64,000 nt of DNA, taken from positions 62,001 to 126,000 of the forward strand of contig NZ_FOBD01000008.1 in the NCBI RefSeq assembly GCF_900109515.1, read 5' to 3'. The DNA is from Paenibacillus sp. OK003 (GTDB lineage Bacteria; Bacillota; Bacilli; Paenibacillales; Paenibacillaceae). Shown in pieces: positions 36,169 to 44,966 of the stretch. Under the pieces are notes generated by a model, which worked only from the letters and a program-made list of their open reading frames with translations, was not told the DNA's origin and did not search any database. Every line of letters starts with the position of its first letter. Position 1 is the stretch's first letter. The position numbers and the translations under genes are program-made.

Positions 36169-36984
36169 CTAGGATAAATCCTGTTCCGCTTTAATCATCA
36201 TCCCATCTCGCAAAAACTCGGCCAGCTTGGGGTGGTAGCCATCATACATCTGACGAAAATTTTTGTGCTCGACGTACAGATTGGCCAAATCCCGGTAAAT
36301 CTCTGCTGTTGGGGTGTAATAATCCTTGATCCAATCCAGGTGTCTGTCAATAATCTGCTGTACTTCCGAGCTGCCGGGTTCTAACCCATCCTCAATAGCG
36401 CCCTGCAAGTCCAAGTGAATGCGGTCAATCTTCGCCTGTGAATCGAGAAAATCTTCCTTCGTCTTCATCTCCTGGCCATCAGGCATTGTGTTTTGCTCTG
36501 GTGAATTGGCGTCGTGTTTCTGGCTGCCCTCTGTCTGCATTCGTTCAGCATAGTCATTCTTTGTCGCATGCTCAGAGGTCGGTTCATTCAGAAGCGGGTG
36601 ACGCCCCTTATTGGAAAACCCAGCGTACAGTTCGTACTCATCCAGTTCCTGCTCTCCACGCAAGTAGGAGATGGTTTTGTCCAGTGTCTGAATCATTCCG
36701 TGCAGATGAAGTGCCTTCTCCAGCATCTCGATCCGATGCTGCTGCATAATACGGATCATATCCCGGGGAGTATCCCTGAGCATGGGGCCAATCTCTTCCT
36801 CCTCCATGCCTACTTCTTTACAGAACAGAATCTGCTGTAGTCTCAGCAGCTCGGGCTTCTCATAGTAGATATCCTCATCTTGACCTACGAAGGCTGGATT
36901 CAGCAGACCTGTCTCCGCGTACTGTCCCAATTCACTCAGACTTACACCGGACATCCCGGATACATCAACCATGGAATAAGCCAT
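36169..36984 (-). CDS. MerR-family regulator with TipAS-like C-terminal domain
   Basis: 271 residues from the ATG at 36984 (GGAGGTG upstream; a longer frame lacks a ribosome site). The N-terminal MerR-type winged helix (MAYSMVDVSGMSGVSLSELG to about residue 70) and a coiled-coil dimerisation helix (about 75-125) are clear. A linker of about 75 residues, rich in E, K, N, Q, separates them from a C-terminal TipAS-like domain (residues about 175-271) with its DGYHPKLAEFLRDGM motif. TipAS domains bind thiopeptide-like antibiotics. It is on the same strand as the ALDH-usp-MFS-merR run but separated by a terminator. Target genes unknown. Confidence 0.8.
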   Translation of the reverse strand: MAYSMVDVSGMSGVSLSELGQYAETGLLNPAFVGQDEDIYYEKPELLRLQQILFCKEVGMEEEEIGPMLRDTPRDMIRIMQQHRIEMLEKALHLHGMIQTLDKTISYLRGEQELDEYELYAGFSNKGRHPLLNEPTSEHATKNDYAERMQTEGSQKHDANSPEQNTMPDGQEMKTKEDFLDSQAKIDRIHLDLQGAIEDGLEPGSSEVQQIIDRHLDWIKDYYTPTAEIYRDLANLYVEHKNFRQMYDGYHPKLAEFLRDGMMIKAEQDLS

Positions 36985-37350
36985 TTGAATACACCTCCTG
37001 TCTGTCCTGTAACTCCTAGGTTCAGGATTGTTCATACTGCATTTTATTTGAATTTAAGTGAGATATTATAAGACTTCCAACAATTCTGTACCCCAGTAAT
37101 CCGTTCAATTCTCTGGATGGATACACAACGCTTCGGTGATATGAACGGCATGTCATTGGTAGATTTGCGGTATGATAAGTATTTATACCCTTCTCATCAG
37201 ATGTGAACCCGGGGTTAATAAAGAAAGGCTATGTATTTTTTACGGTAAGGGCTGAATGTAGAAAAGAAAAAAATCCCGCACCCCTAACTCGGACACAGGA
37301 TCATCTTGTTCTATTTTTCTCGAATATCCGCTCGTCCTAGGAGTGGATAT
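36985..37350. other. Intergenic region between MerR/TipAS and the ALDH gene
   Basis: A 366-nt region. It holds the MerR gene's upstream promoter area and the ALDH terminator at 37267-37301. I see nothing else recognisable. Confidence 0.5.
37267..37301 (-). terminator. Terminator after the aldehyde dehydrogenase gene
   Basis: An 11-bp stem with several G-U pairs is followed by seven T residues on the minus strand. Confidence 0.6.
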
Positions 37351-38775
37351 TTAATTCTTGTTAAACATGACAAACTTCAATTCCGTCATTTCCTCTACGG
37401 CATATTTAACACCTTCACGTCCCATCCCGCTCTGCTTCACACCACCATAAGGCATATGATCCACACGGAAAGTAGGAATATCGTTAATCATCACGCCCCC
37501 AGCTTCAATGTGGTCCGCTGCATGCAATGCAGTATGAATATCATTGGTGAACACACCCGCCTGAAGCCCGTAGATGGAATCATTCACTTGCTCGATGCCT
37601 TCTTCAACCGAATCCACCGTATTAATGACAACGATCGGGGCAAAGACCTCCTGACAAGACACCTTGGCATCCCGCGGAACGTTAACAAGCACGGTTGGAC
37701 GTAATACGCCGCCCTCGGCTTCGCCGCCTGTTGCCACCTCAGCGCCTGCCTGCTTCGCTTCATCGATCCAATCCAGCGTACGCTGTACATCTTTGGATGT
37801 GATGAGCGCAGACACAACGGTATCTGGATTCAACGGGTCTCCAACCACGACTTTTTGGGCCGCTTCAGCAAAACGACGAATGAACTCATCCGCGATAGCG
37901 CTGTGCACATAGATCCGCTGCAGCGAGATACATACCTGACCTTGGTAAGTAAAAGCTCCGGTCACACATCTCGGTACCACCTTGTCCAAATTGGCATCCG
38001 CGTCAATAATGACAGCTGCATTTGACCCTAGCTCCAATGTGACACGTTTCAGTCCGGCTTTGCTGCGAATGCTGGTGCCTACAGCCGGGCTGCCTGTAAA
38101 CGTAATATGGGCCACGTCAGGATGCTCTACAAGTACATCACCAATCGTTTTGCCGTCACCGCTCACTACATTCAATGCTCCATCCGGTAATCCCGCTTCC
38201 TGAAGCAAATTGGCAATATAATACGAGGACAGCGGTGTCTGCTCCGCAGGTTTCAACACAATCGTATTGCCTGCTGCCAGTGCCGGTCCTACTTTGTGAG
38301 CCACCAGGTTCATCGGAAAATTAAACGGCGTAATGGCTCCAATAACACCCAAAGGCTGCCGCATCGTGTAGCCTACGCGTCCTTCACCGCCTTTGGCTGC
38401 GTCCATGGGAACCGTCTCTCCGGTGAGCCGCTTGGCTTCTTCTGCGGCGAAACGATACGTTTCCACCGTACGGTCAACCTCGGCGAGTGCCGCAGTAATC
38501 GGCTTTGCTGCCTCCAGCGCAATGATCCGTGCTGCTTCTTCTTTCCGTTCTTCCAGCAGGGTGGACAGCTTGTAAAGGATGTCTGCACGCTGATGGGCAG
38601 GCATTCTGCGCATCTCTTTGCCCGCCTGAACTGCGGCGGCAATCGCGGCTTCCACTTCCTCAGCTGACGCCGAGGATACGTCTGCCAGTGTTTCTTTCGA
38701 GTATGGTGCCTGAAGTGCTATATAGTCTACTGATTCGGTGGGCTTGCCCCCGATGAACAGATGTTGTTTTTTCAT
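37351..38775 (-). CDS. NAD(P)-dependent aldehyde dehydrogenase
   Basis: A 474-residue ALDH oxidising an aldehyde to the acid. Start ATG 38775 follows GGAGG; the ATG 5 codons upstream overlaps that ribosome site. Motifs: VIGAITPFNFPMNLVAHKVG, the Glu in LELGSNAAVI, the catalytic Cys in FTYQGQVCISLQRIYV and the late GVKQSGMGREGVKYA. It resembles the lactaldehyde/glyceraldehyde-type group (YfmT/GapN-like); the substrate is not determinable. It follows the usp gene by 90 nt on the same strand. Confidence 0.88.
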   Translation of the reverse strand: MKKQHLFIGGKPTESVDYIALQAPYSKETLADVSSASAEEVEAAIAAAVQAGKEMRRMPAHQRADILYKLSTLLEERKEEAARIIALEAAKPITAALAEVDRTVETYRFAAEEAKRLTGETVPMDAAKGGEGRVGYTMRQPLGVIGAITPFNFPMNLVAHKVGPALAAGNTIVLKPAEQTPLSSYYIANLLQEAGLPDGALNVVSGDGKTIGDVLVEHPDVAHITFTGSPAVGTSIRSKAGLKRVTLELGSNAAVIIDADANLDKVVPRCVTGAFTYQGQVCISLQRIYVHSAIADEFIRRFAEAAQKVVVGDPLNPDTVVSALITSKDVQRTLDWIDEAKQAGAEVATGGEAEGGVLRPTVLVNVPRDAKVSCQEVFAPIVVINTVDSVEEGIEQVNDSIYGLQAGVFTNDIHTALHAADHIEAGGVMINDIPTFRVDHMPYGGVKQSGMGREGVKYAVEEMTELKFVMFNKN

Positions 38776-38865
38776 GGTTGTATCCTCCATTCATGTTTAA
38801 CGCAGCGTTATCCCATACCTATCTATACACCACTTTAGCATCAGCAACACAAGAAAGTCATACCA

Positions 38866-39288
38866 CTATTTCACAGTCATCACGGGACATCCTGCATGTT
38901 TCAAGACACCGTGGCTGACACTGCCCACGACGATTTCAGCGAGCATGCTTTTCCCCGCTGTCCCCATCACAATGAGATCACAGTCTCTATCCTTCGCTAC
39001 ACGGCAGATCTCATTCACGGGATCACCAGCTATCAGCAACGTTTCATAATGAACAGAACGCGCAGCTAACAATTCATTAACAGGTTGTATAATATGCTGT
39101 CCTTCTTCTGCGATCCGTGCTTCCAGATCCACACCCAGTGCGGGCTCATTCAGCGAGATCGAAGGATTAACGTGCACGATCATCAAGGAAGCCGGTTGTT
39201 TCATACTTTCTGCCAGAACAACGGCTTGCTCCAAAGCCTTGTGTGCATGATCCGACCCATCGACAGCAACCAATATTCGTTTCAGCAT
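38866..39288 (-). CDS. Universal stress protein (UspA family)
   Basis: 140 residues from the ATG at 39288 (AGGAGG upstream; a longer frame is spurious). It shows the Usp fold with the ATP-binding motif VMGTAGKSMLAEIVVGSVSHGV (GX2GX9GS-type), so it probably binds nucleotide. It lies 19 nt after the MFS stop and is probably co-transcribed with it. Confidence 0.9.
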   Translation of the reverse strand: MLKRILVAVDGSDHAHKALEQAVVLAESMKQPASLMIVHVNPSISLNEPALGVDLEARIAEEGQHIIQPVNELLAARSVHYETLLIAGDPVNEICRVAKDRDCDLIVMGTAGKSMLAEIVVGSVSHGVLKHAGCPVMTVK

Positions 39289-39307
39289 GTTCCATACCTC
39301 CTGTTCA

Positions 39308-40525
39308 TTAATGCGTAATGGCAGCATCGATATCGCGCAGATGTCTGCGGCGTACCAGAAGCACAACGACCCCGATCAGAACCATCAATGCGCCAAAATA
39401 AAACGGTGTCTCCGGCAGGAACCACTCGGACAATTTACCAGCAAGCCAAGGTGCCAGCGCACCCCCAAGGAACCGGACAAAGCTGTATGCAGCCGATGCC
39501 ACCGAACGTTCCACAGGTGCAGCTTCCATAACTGCCGTCGTAATTAATGTGTTGTTGATCCCGAGGAAAATCCCGGCAACGATAACGGCTACAATAACGG
39601 TTGTGGATGATCCCATTACCGTACCCACCGCCATTACCAGCAGATCTATGGCGAACAGGGTCAGCATAACGCTCATGGAGGGAACGGATCCGAATCGACG
39701 TTGCAGTCTTGGTGCTACAAAGACAGACGTGATCGCCAGCATCAGACCCCAACCGAAGAATACATAACCAAGTCCGTGTTCATCCAGATTCATGACATAA
39801 GGTGAATAAGCCATCAAGGTAAAGAAACCAAAGTTATACAGGAAGGCCGTGATCGCCAATGTTTTCAGTGAAGGATAACCCAGAGCCTTGAACGGATCGG
39901 ACAAGGAACTGCGCGTTTTGGGTTTAGCCATCTTAGGCAGCATAAACGTAATACTGATAAAAGCAATCGCCATCAGAACAGCAACACCATAGAACGGGCC
40001 GCGCCATGAGATGGAACCCAGTTCACCACCGAGCAATGGACCAACGGCAATCCCCAGACCAAGCGCTGCTTCGTATAAAATAATCGCTTTGGCTGTCCCC
40101 GAAGTGGACAGTCCTACAATAGCGGATAATGCAGTTGCGATGAACAGCGCATTCCCCAGTCCCCAACCACCACGGTATCCGACGAGCGCACCTACAGTGT
40201 CAGAGGTCCCGCCGAGGAAAGAGAAAACAATGATCAGCAAAATCCCGCTGAGCAGTGTCCACTTCACACCAATCCGGCTGGATACAACACCTGTAATCAG
40301 CATGGCTACCCCGGTAACCGCGTTATAACTTGTAAACAATAAAGATACCTGGCTTTTGGATGCATGCAGCTGATCGGCAATCGCAGGCAGAATCGGGTCA
40401 ACCAATCCCAGACCCATAAAGGAGATAATACAGGCGAAGGCTACTGCCCATACTGCTCTGGGCTGGGATAACAGACCTCCACGGGATGACGGCAATTCGT
40501 CAGGTAATGAGGGTTCTCTTTTCAT
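39308..40525 (-). CDS. MFS transporter (drug-resistance type)
   Basis: 405 residues from ATG 40525 (AGGAGGAA upstream; a start seven codons earlier is inferior). About twelve hydrophobic helices, with motif C-like GPLLGGELGSISWRGPFYGVA. This is a DHA1-like exporter. It lies between a MerR gene (upstream) and usp (downstream), and both probably belong to one transcription unit. Confidence 0.85.
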   Translation of the reverse strand: MKREPSLPDELPSSRGGLLSQPRAVWAVAFACIISFMGLGLVDPILPAIADQLHASKSQVSLLFTSYNAVTGVAMLITGVVSSRIGVKWTLLSGILLIIVFSFLGGTSDTVGALVGYRGGWGLGNALFIATALSAIVGLSTSGTAKAIILYEAALGLGIAVGPLLGGELGSISWRGPFYGVAVLMAIAFISITFMLPKMAKPKTRSSLSDPFKALGYPSLKTLAITAFLYNFGFFTLMAYSPYVMNLDEHGLGYVFFGWGLMLAITSVFVAPRLQRRFGSVPSMSVMLTLFAIDLLVMAVGTVMGSSTTVIVAVIVAGIFLGINNTLITTAVMEAAPVERSVASAAYSFVRFLGGALAPWLAGKLSEWFLPETPFYFGALMVLIGVVVLLVRRRHLRDIDAAITH

Positions 40526-40667
40526 ACGTAATTCCTCCTGGTTCATGATTTATGTTGTGAAATAAATTGTGAAAAACAATGAAATGCTCATTTTTATTTT
40601 CAGAAATATAGGAAAGAAAACGGCACAAATGACACCGGATCTCCCGGTGCTTATCGTGAAATACTAA

Positions 40668-41108
40668 TTATGTGTCATTCTCGTGCCCTTCTAATCGTCG
40701 AATGCCGTTCTGAACCCGTTCACGTAATTCCTCAAGTTCCTCCTGAACGGCGTGAATACTCTGAAGTTTCTGCTCGATCAGTTGCAGCTGGTCATCCAAC
40801 GTCGTTTCCATCTTGGTGAGTTTTTCGATCCGCTCCCTCACCTCAGTGGTCTGCTGGTAGTCAAAACGCTGTTCATTCAGCGCATCCGCCGTTGCCACAT
40901 AGGTATGCAGCTCCTGAAGCGAGAAACCAAGCACTTCCTTCGCCCGAACCACCTTTTTGAGATAATCGATATCTTCCCGGGTGTATAATCGTGTGCCACC
41001 GTCCGTCCGCTGAGGTGAAGGCATAACACCGATCTCTTCGTAATACCGAATGGTACGTTTGGTCAAACCACATTCCTTGGCTACATCATCGATTTTATAT
41101 AAACTCAT
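40668..41108 (-). CDS. MerR-family transcriptional regulator
   Basis: 146 residues from the ATG at 41108 (GTGAGGTGAAGG upstream; a longer frame is spurious). The MerR winged helix is clear (YKIDDVAKECGLTKRTIRYY to KVVRAKEVLGFSLQEL). A long coiled coil (about 75-146) follows. There is no metal-binding Cys, so it probably senses a drug or other ligand through contacts with the coil. Its promoter has a 19-bp spacer with an internal palindrome. The MFS gene lies 142 nt downstream. Confidence 0.9.
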   Translation of the reverse strand: MSLYKIDDVAKECGLTKRTIRYYEEIGVMPSPQRTDGGTRLYTREDIDYLKKVVRAKEVLGFSLQELHTYVATADALNEQRFDYQQTTEVRERIEKLTKMETTLDDQLQLIEQKLQSIHAVQEELEELRERVQNGIRRLEGHENDT

Positions 41109-41143
41109 TTCCTTCACCTCACTTTCATTATATGTATATAATG

Positions 41144-41185
41144 TTATGTACATAATTATATATATATTGTTAACGTTAACGTCAA
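41144..41185 (-). promoter_or_regulatory. MerR-type promoter with 19-bp spacer and palindromes
   Basis: Minus strand: -35 TTGACG (41185-41180), a 19-nt spacer containing the perfect palindrome GTTAACGTTAAC (41180-41169), and -10 TATAAT (41160-41155). A second palindrome TTATGTACATAA (41155-41144) follows. Long 19-20-bp spacers with an internal dyad are the hallmark of MerR-regulated promoters, so autoregulation is likely. Confidence 0.6.
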
Positions 41186-41305
41186 CGTTAGATTTTGGAC
41201 TTGAATAGGTAGTATGTCTCAAACAAGGATAAATTATTGTAGCGGTAATTTTTACAATATGTTGTTAAAAGCAGTTCTCTGTTATCCTTCGCCTCTATAA
41301 GATGC

Positions 41306-41334
41306 AAAAAAGATCCGCTTTCGCGGATCTTTTC
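41306..41334 (-). terminator. Terminator after the SdpI-like gene
   Basis: AGATCCGC/GCGGATCT stem with a TTTC-type loop and a T-run on the minus strand. Confidence 0.85.
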
Positions 41335-41360
41335 ACGAGTGTCGAAGACGCAGCATGCCT

Positions 41361-41741
41361 TTATGCACCTTGCTCCTTCTGTTCCTGCTGCTGTACACGC
41401 TGCATTTGCTTCAAACGGCCTTCGACTCTGGTAAATAGCCTGAATGTATAGAATCCTATAGCCACAAGACTTAGAACCAAAGCTCGTACATCGGTAAGCC
41501 AAAAACCGATTATGCCAAATACCGTAATAATCACACCAAACTGCATCATCAGATTCGCGCTATAACGTTGCGCTTCTTCCCATAACTCGGGATGACTCAT
41601 TGCTCGCGGAGTACGATAACCATATACGCCATTAATCCTTTTCGGCGGCTTTTTGTACACCATTAATCCCAGAATGAAATAGCACACTCCACATATAATC
41701 CCAACTACTGCTCCTGCCACAATGTTCTCCCCTAACTCCAT
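41361..41741 (-). CDS. SdpI/YhfL-like membrane protein
   Basis: 126 residues with three transmembrane helices (about 8-30, 66-83 and 86-104). The family motif NGVYGYRTPRAMSHPELWEEAQRYS lies between the first two helices. SdpI proteins give immunity to the toxin SDP or act in signalling; no toxin gene is adjacent. The C-terminal tail is glutamine-rich. Confidence 0.8.
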   Translation of the reverse strand: MELGENIVAGAVVGIICGVCYFILGLMVYKKPPKRINGVYGYRTPRAMSHPELWEEAQRYSANLMMQFGVIITVFGIIGFWLTDVRALVLSLVAIGFYTFRLFTRVEGRLKQMQRVQQQEQKEQGA

Positions 41742-41767
41742 TAAAAATACACCACAGATATTAAAAC

Positions 41768-41802
41768 AAAAAAACGGCTCTACGTATATACGAAGAGCCG
41801 TC
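41768..41802 (-). terminator. Terminator after the metal ATPase
   Basis: ACGGCTCT/AGAGCCGT outer arms and CGTAT/ATACG inner arms with a seven-T run on the minus strand. Confidence 0.88.
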
Positions 41803-41820
41803 CAGATCGTTTCGTAAAAC

Positions 41821-44190
41821 TTAAATGTCCTTCACCCGCAGTACACGCATAGCGTTCAGGACAGCCAGCACGGTCACTCCTACATCAGAGAATACCGCTT
41901 CCCACATGGTGGCAATTCCGAATACACCCAGCAGCAGGAAGATCGCTTTGACACCCAATGCAAAACCGATATTTTGCCAGACAATGGTTCGTGTCCGTTT
42001 TGCAATCCGGATCGCGCTTGCCAGTCTGGATGGTTCATCCGTCATGATGACAACATCTGCTGCTTCAATCGCGGCATCCGAACCGAGTCCACCCATCGCT
42101 ACACCTACATCGGCACGCGCGAGCACAGGTGTATCGTTAATGCCATCACCGACAAATACCATTTTCTCTTTTGGCGATTTGGCAGCTTCGAGACGCTCCA
42201 GTTGTTCGACTTTATGCTGTGGCAACAGCTCAGCGTATACTTCATCGACGCCCAACTCACGCCCTACAGCTTCACCAACAGCCTTGGCATCCCCTGTCAG
42301 CATGACAGTTTTGCGGATACCGAGCTTCTTGAGTGCCTGAATGGCTGCCGCTGCATCATCCTTCACCTCATCGGCAATGATCAGATGACCGACGTAAGAA
42401 CCCGATTCGGCAACGTGCACCACCGTACCCACAGTTTGTGGAGTCGTGTAGGAGATACCTGACTGCTCCATCAATTTGGCGTTACCCGCAAGCACTTCAC
42501 GTCCATCCACACTGACCTTGATGCCATGGCCAGCTATCTCATCGTAATCGTCCACACCTTGGGTCCGGATATCCTTTGCCCAAGCTGTGCGAATGGATTC
42601 AGCAATCGGATGATTGGAATGAGCCTCGGCAATTGCAGCCAGCTCCATCAATTCATCTTCCGTACGCCCGCCATCAGGCCGAATAGCTGTTACTTTGAAA
42701 ACACCTTTGGTTAGTGTACCCGTTTTATCAAAAACAACGACTTTGACATCGTTCAAGGCTTCAAGGTAGTTACTTCCTTTGATGAGAATACCGTTACGCG
42801 AGGCAGCTCCGATGCCACCGAAAAAACCAAGCGGAATGGAAACGACCAGCGCACACGGACAAGAGATCACGAGGAAGACCAGTGCACGATAGATCCAATC
42901 GGCGAATGTCGCACCACTGAGCACCAGTGGTGGAACGAGCGCAATCAACGCGGCGAGAATGACAACAACCGGCGTGTAATAACGGGCGAATTTGCTAATA
43001 AAATGTTCCGTTTTGGCTTTGCGGCTACTCGCATTCTGCACTAGGTCCAAAATTTTGGATACCGTGGATTCACCAAAAGTTTTTGTTACTTCGATAGTTA
43101 ACATTCCGTTTTTGTTCACGAAACCACTCAGTACATCACTACCGGGTTCCAGTTCACGCGGAACTGACTCACCTGTCAGAGCGGAAGTGTCCACCATGGA
43201 GCGACCTGCCTTAACGATGCCATCCAGAGGTACTCGCTCACCCGCTTTAACCACGATGCGATCTCCAATGCGTACTTCTTCCGGCGACACTCGCTTGGTC
43301 TCTTCTCCCGCTCCCATCAGCATATTGGCATAGTCCGGGCGAATATCCATAAGCGACTGAATCGACTTCCTTGACCGATTAACCGCCAGCCCCTGAAACA
43401 GCTCACCAAGCTGATAGAAGAGCATAACCGCAACACCTTCGGGGTATTGACCAATGGCAAAAGCACCGATGGTGGCCACGGACATCAGGAAGTATTCATC
43501 GAATACCTGACCGCGAATAATATTTTTGAACGCCTGAAGAACGATATCTCCCCCTGCGATCAGATAAGCAACAACATAGAGTGCAAGCTGTGCCCAGCCT
43601 TCCAGCGGAGACCAGATTGCGGCTGCTACCAAAATGGAGCCTGCCGCCAGTCGTGCCAGCAGCACCTTCGTCTGCCCAGCGCCATGTTCATGCGAGTGTC
43701 CTGCATGCGCGTCATGATCATGACCTTCTGCATGACCGTGATCATGTCCGGCATGACTTCCATGATCATGCGTGTGATCTTGGGCTCCGTGATGATGACC
43801 GTGGTCATGTTCATGGGAGTGACCAGCATGATCGTGCCTACTCGGAGTATGCTCATGCGTGTGAGCTCCGCTACCTGCATGTGCGTGCACATTGCCGTTA
43901 GCTTGGTTTATTGAATCAGCAGAACCACGACTGCCTTGTGATGATTTACCTTTTTCCGAAATACGAATATGCGGCTCCAGCCGAAGTACTTTGCGCTTCG
44001 CTTCTTCCACCACCTGCTCATCCATATCGGATGTGGTGTGCATGGATAAGGTTTTGGTCACAAAATTGACCGAGCAATCGGAAATGCCTTTAATTTTTTT
44101 GACGCCATTCTCAATCTTCAATGCGCAGTTCGCGCAATCCAATCCATCCAGCAGCAGTTCCCTTTTCACCTGTTCCTGTCCGGTTCCCAT
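41821..44190 (-). CDS. cadA: Heavy-metal P1B-type ATPase (CadA/ZntA-like) with His-rich linker
   Basis: It exports Zn, Cd or Pb. The start is ATG 44190 (AGGGGAGA upstream), giving 789 residues. An N-terminal HMA domain (LDCANC, C19 and C22) is followed by a His-rich stretch (about residues 102-169). Membrane helices come next, with the CPC ion site in ISCPCALVVSIPLG. The phosphorylation motif VFDKTGTLTKG, the TGDAKAVGEAVGRELG hinge and GDGINDTPVLARADVGVAM complete the set. The SmtB-type regulator is divergent at 44455. Zn, Cd or Pb specificity cannot be decided. Confidence 0.92.
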   Translation of the reverse strand: MGTGQEQVKRELLLDGLDCANCALKIENGVKKIKGISDCSVNFVTKTLSMHTTSDMDEQVVEEAKRKVLRLEPHIRISEKGKSSQGSRGSADSINQANGNVHAHAGSGAHTHEHTPSRHDHAGHSHEHDHGHHHGAQDHTHDHGSHAGHDHGHAEGHDHDAHAGHSHEHGAGQTKVLLARLAAGSILVAAAIWSPLEGWAQLALYVVAYLIAGGDIVLQAFKNIIRGQVFDEYFLMSVATIGAFAIGQYPEGVAVMLFYQLGELFQGLAVNRSRKSIQSLMDIRPDYANMLMGAGEETKRVSPEEVRIGDRIVVKAGERVPLDGIVKAGRSMVDTSALTGESVPRELEPGSDVLSGFVNKNGMLTIEVTKTFGESTVSKILDLVQNASSRKAKTEHFISKFARYYTPVVVILAALIALVPPLVLSGATFADWIYRALVFLVISCPCALVVSIPLGFFGGIGAASRNGILIKGSNYLEALNDVKVVVFDKTGTLTKGVFKVTAIRPDGGRTEDELMELAAIAEAHSNHPIAESIRTAWAKDIRTQGVDDYDEIAGHGIKVSVDGREVLAGNAKLMEQSGISYTTPQTVGTVVHVAESGSYVGHLIIADEVKDDAAAAIQALKKLGIRKTVMLTGDAKAVGEAVGRELGVDEVYAELLPQHKVEQLERLEAAKSPKEKMVFVGDGINDTPVLARADVGVAMGGLGSDAAIEAADVVIMTDEPSRLASAIRIAKRTRTIVWQNIGFALGVKAIFLLLGVFGIATMWEAVFSDVGVTVLAVLNAMRVLRVKDI

Positions 44191-44256
44191 GTGAACTCTC
44201 CCCTTTGCAGTACGTAAATCAATATTATTATTCGTAATTTTTACGTTAAAATCAAT

Positions 44257-44276
44257 ATATGAGCAATCATTCATAT
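44257..44276. promoter_or_regulatory. Candidate SmtB/ArsR operator
   Basis: ATATGAGCAATCATTCATAT has perfect 6-bp outer arms (ATATGA/TCATAT) and matches the ArsR/SmtB family operator pattern. It lies 67 nt upstream of the ATPase start, in the shared region with the divergent repressor. Confidence 0.6.
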
Positions 44277-44454
44277 GTTTTGTTAACCCTATTATATGCA
44301 CGCTTAAACATGAGTGTCAACAATTCCGGTTGATTTTTCATACAGAATATGCTAATAGTAATCATTTCGCTTTAGACGTTTTTTGGATATAATAGGCTTA
44401 TCGAAGAACATTTGATCAAATCAAAGGTTGAGTTAATATAGGTGGTGATAGGAA

Positions 44455-44826
44455 ATGGAACAACCGGTTAAAGCTCCAGCCGAATGCGACGCGGCCTGCT
44501 CTGGAACAGAGGCTGACGTGCAGACCATTCGTGCTTCTCTCATGGATCGCGATACCTCTTCCGAGATGGCTGATTGGTTCAAGGCTTTCAGCGACCCGAC
44601 ACGGCTTCGTATTATTGATGCGCTGTTGCAGAAGGAATTATGTGTGCACGATCTGACGGTGCTGCTCGATATGGGACAGTCGGCCATTTCGCACCAGCTG
44701 CGATCACTCCGCAACATGCGGATTGTCAAGCGGCGCAAAGAAGGCAAGACCGTGTATTATTCTCTGGATGATGCACACATTGAGCAGATTTTCCTGCAGA
44801 CGCTTCAGCATATTAAACATGGCTAG
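44455..44826 (+). CDS. ArsR/SmtB-family metal-sensing repressor (ZiaR/CadC-like)
   Basis: 123 residues that probably derepress the divergent ATPase. The DNA-binding helix region reads LTVLLDMGQSAISHQLRSL. The alpha-5 zinc site is exact: D-A-H followed by ten residues, then H-I-K-H (DxH-X10-HxxH). The N-terminal Cys pair (C11, C15) and Cys-Val-His in helix 3 (ELCVHDL) resemble ZiaR-type sensors, which would let it respond to Zn and perhaps Cd or Pb. ATG 44455 follows GGTGG. A terminator follows at 44850. Confidence 0.92.
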   Translation: MEQPVKAPAECDAACSGTEADVQTIRASLMDRDTSSEMADWFKAFSDPTRLRIIDALLQKELCVHDLTVLLDMGQSAISHQLRSLRNMRIVKRRKEGKTVYYSLDDAHIEQIFLQTLQHIKHG

Positions 44827-44849
44827 GCATCAGCCAGCCTGTTCACACA

Positions 44850-44898
44850 ACAGAACCCCCGCCTCTCGGCTGTTAGCCGATGGACGGGGGTTCTGTTT
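44850..44898 (+). terminator. Terminator after the SmtB-type repressor
   Basis: ACAGAACCCCCG/CGGGGGTTCTGT outer stem with an inner TCGGC/GCCGA hairpin, then TTT. Confidence 0.85.
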
Positions 44899-44966
44899 GA
44901 ATAAGGGCACCGTTTTGCCAGAAAAAAGAGTTTATCATGGATCTAGCCACGAATATTCCCATCCGG

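Noticed and set aside
40630-40652. Small hairpin between MerR and MFS genes (CACCGG/CCGGTG)
   Set aside because: No T-run follows and the spacing is loose, so it is not convincing as a terminator.
43581-43914. Plus- and minus-strand open frames inside the metal ATPase His-rich region
   Set aside because: They are shadows created by the repetitive His/Asp/Gly codons; the true frame is the ATPase on the minus strand.
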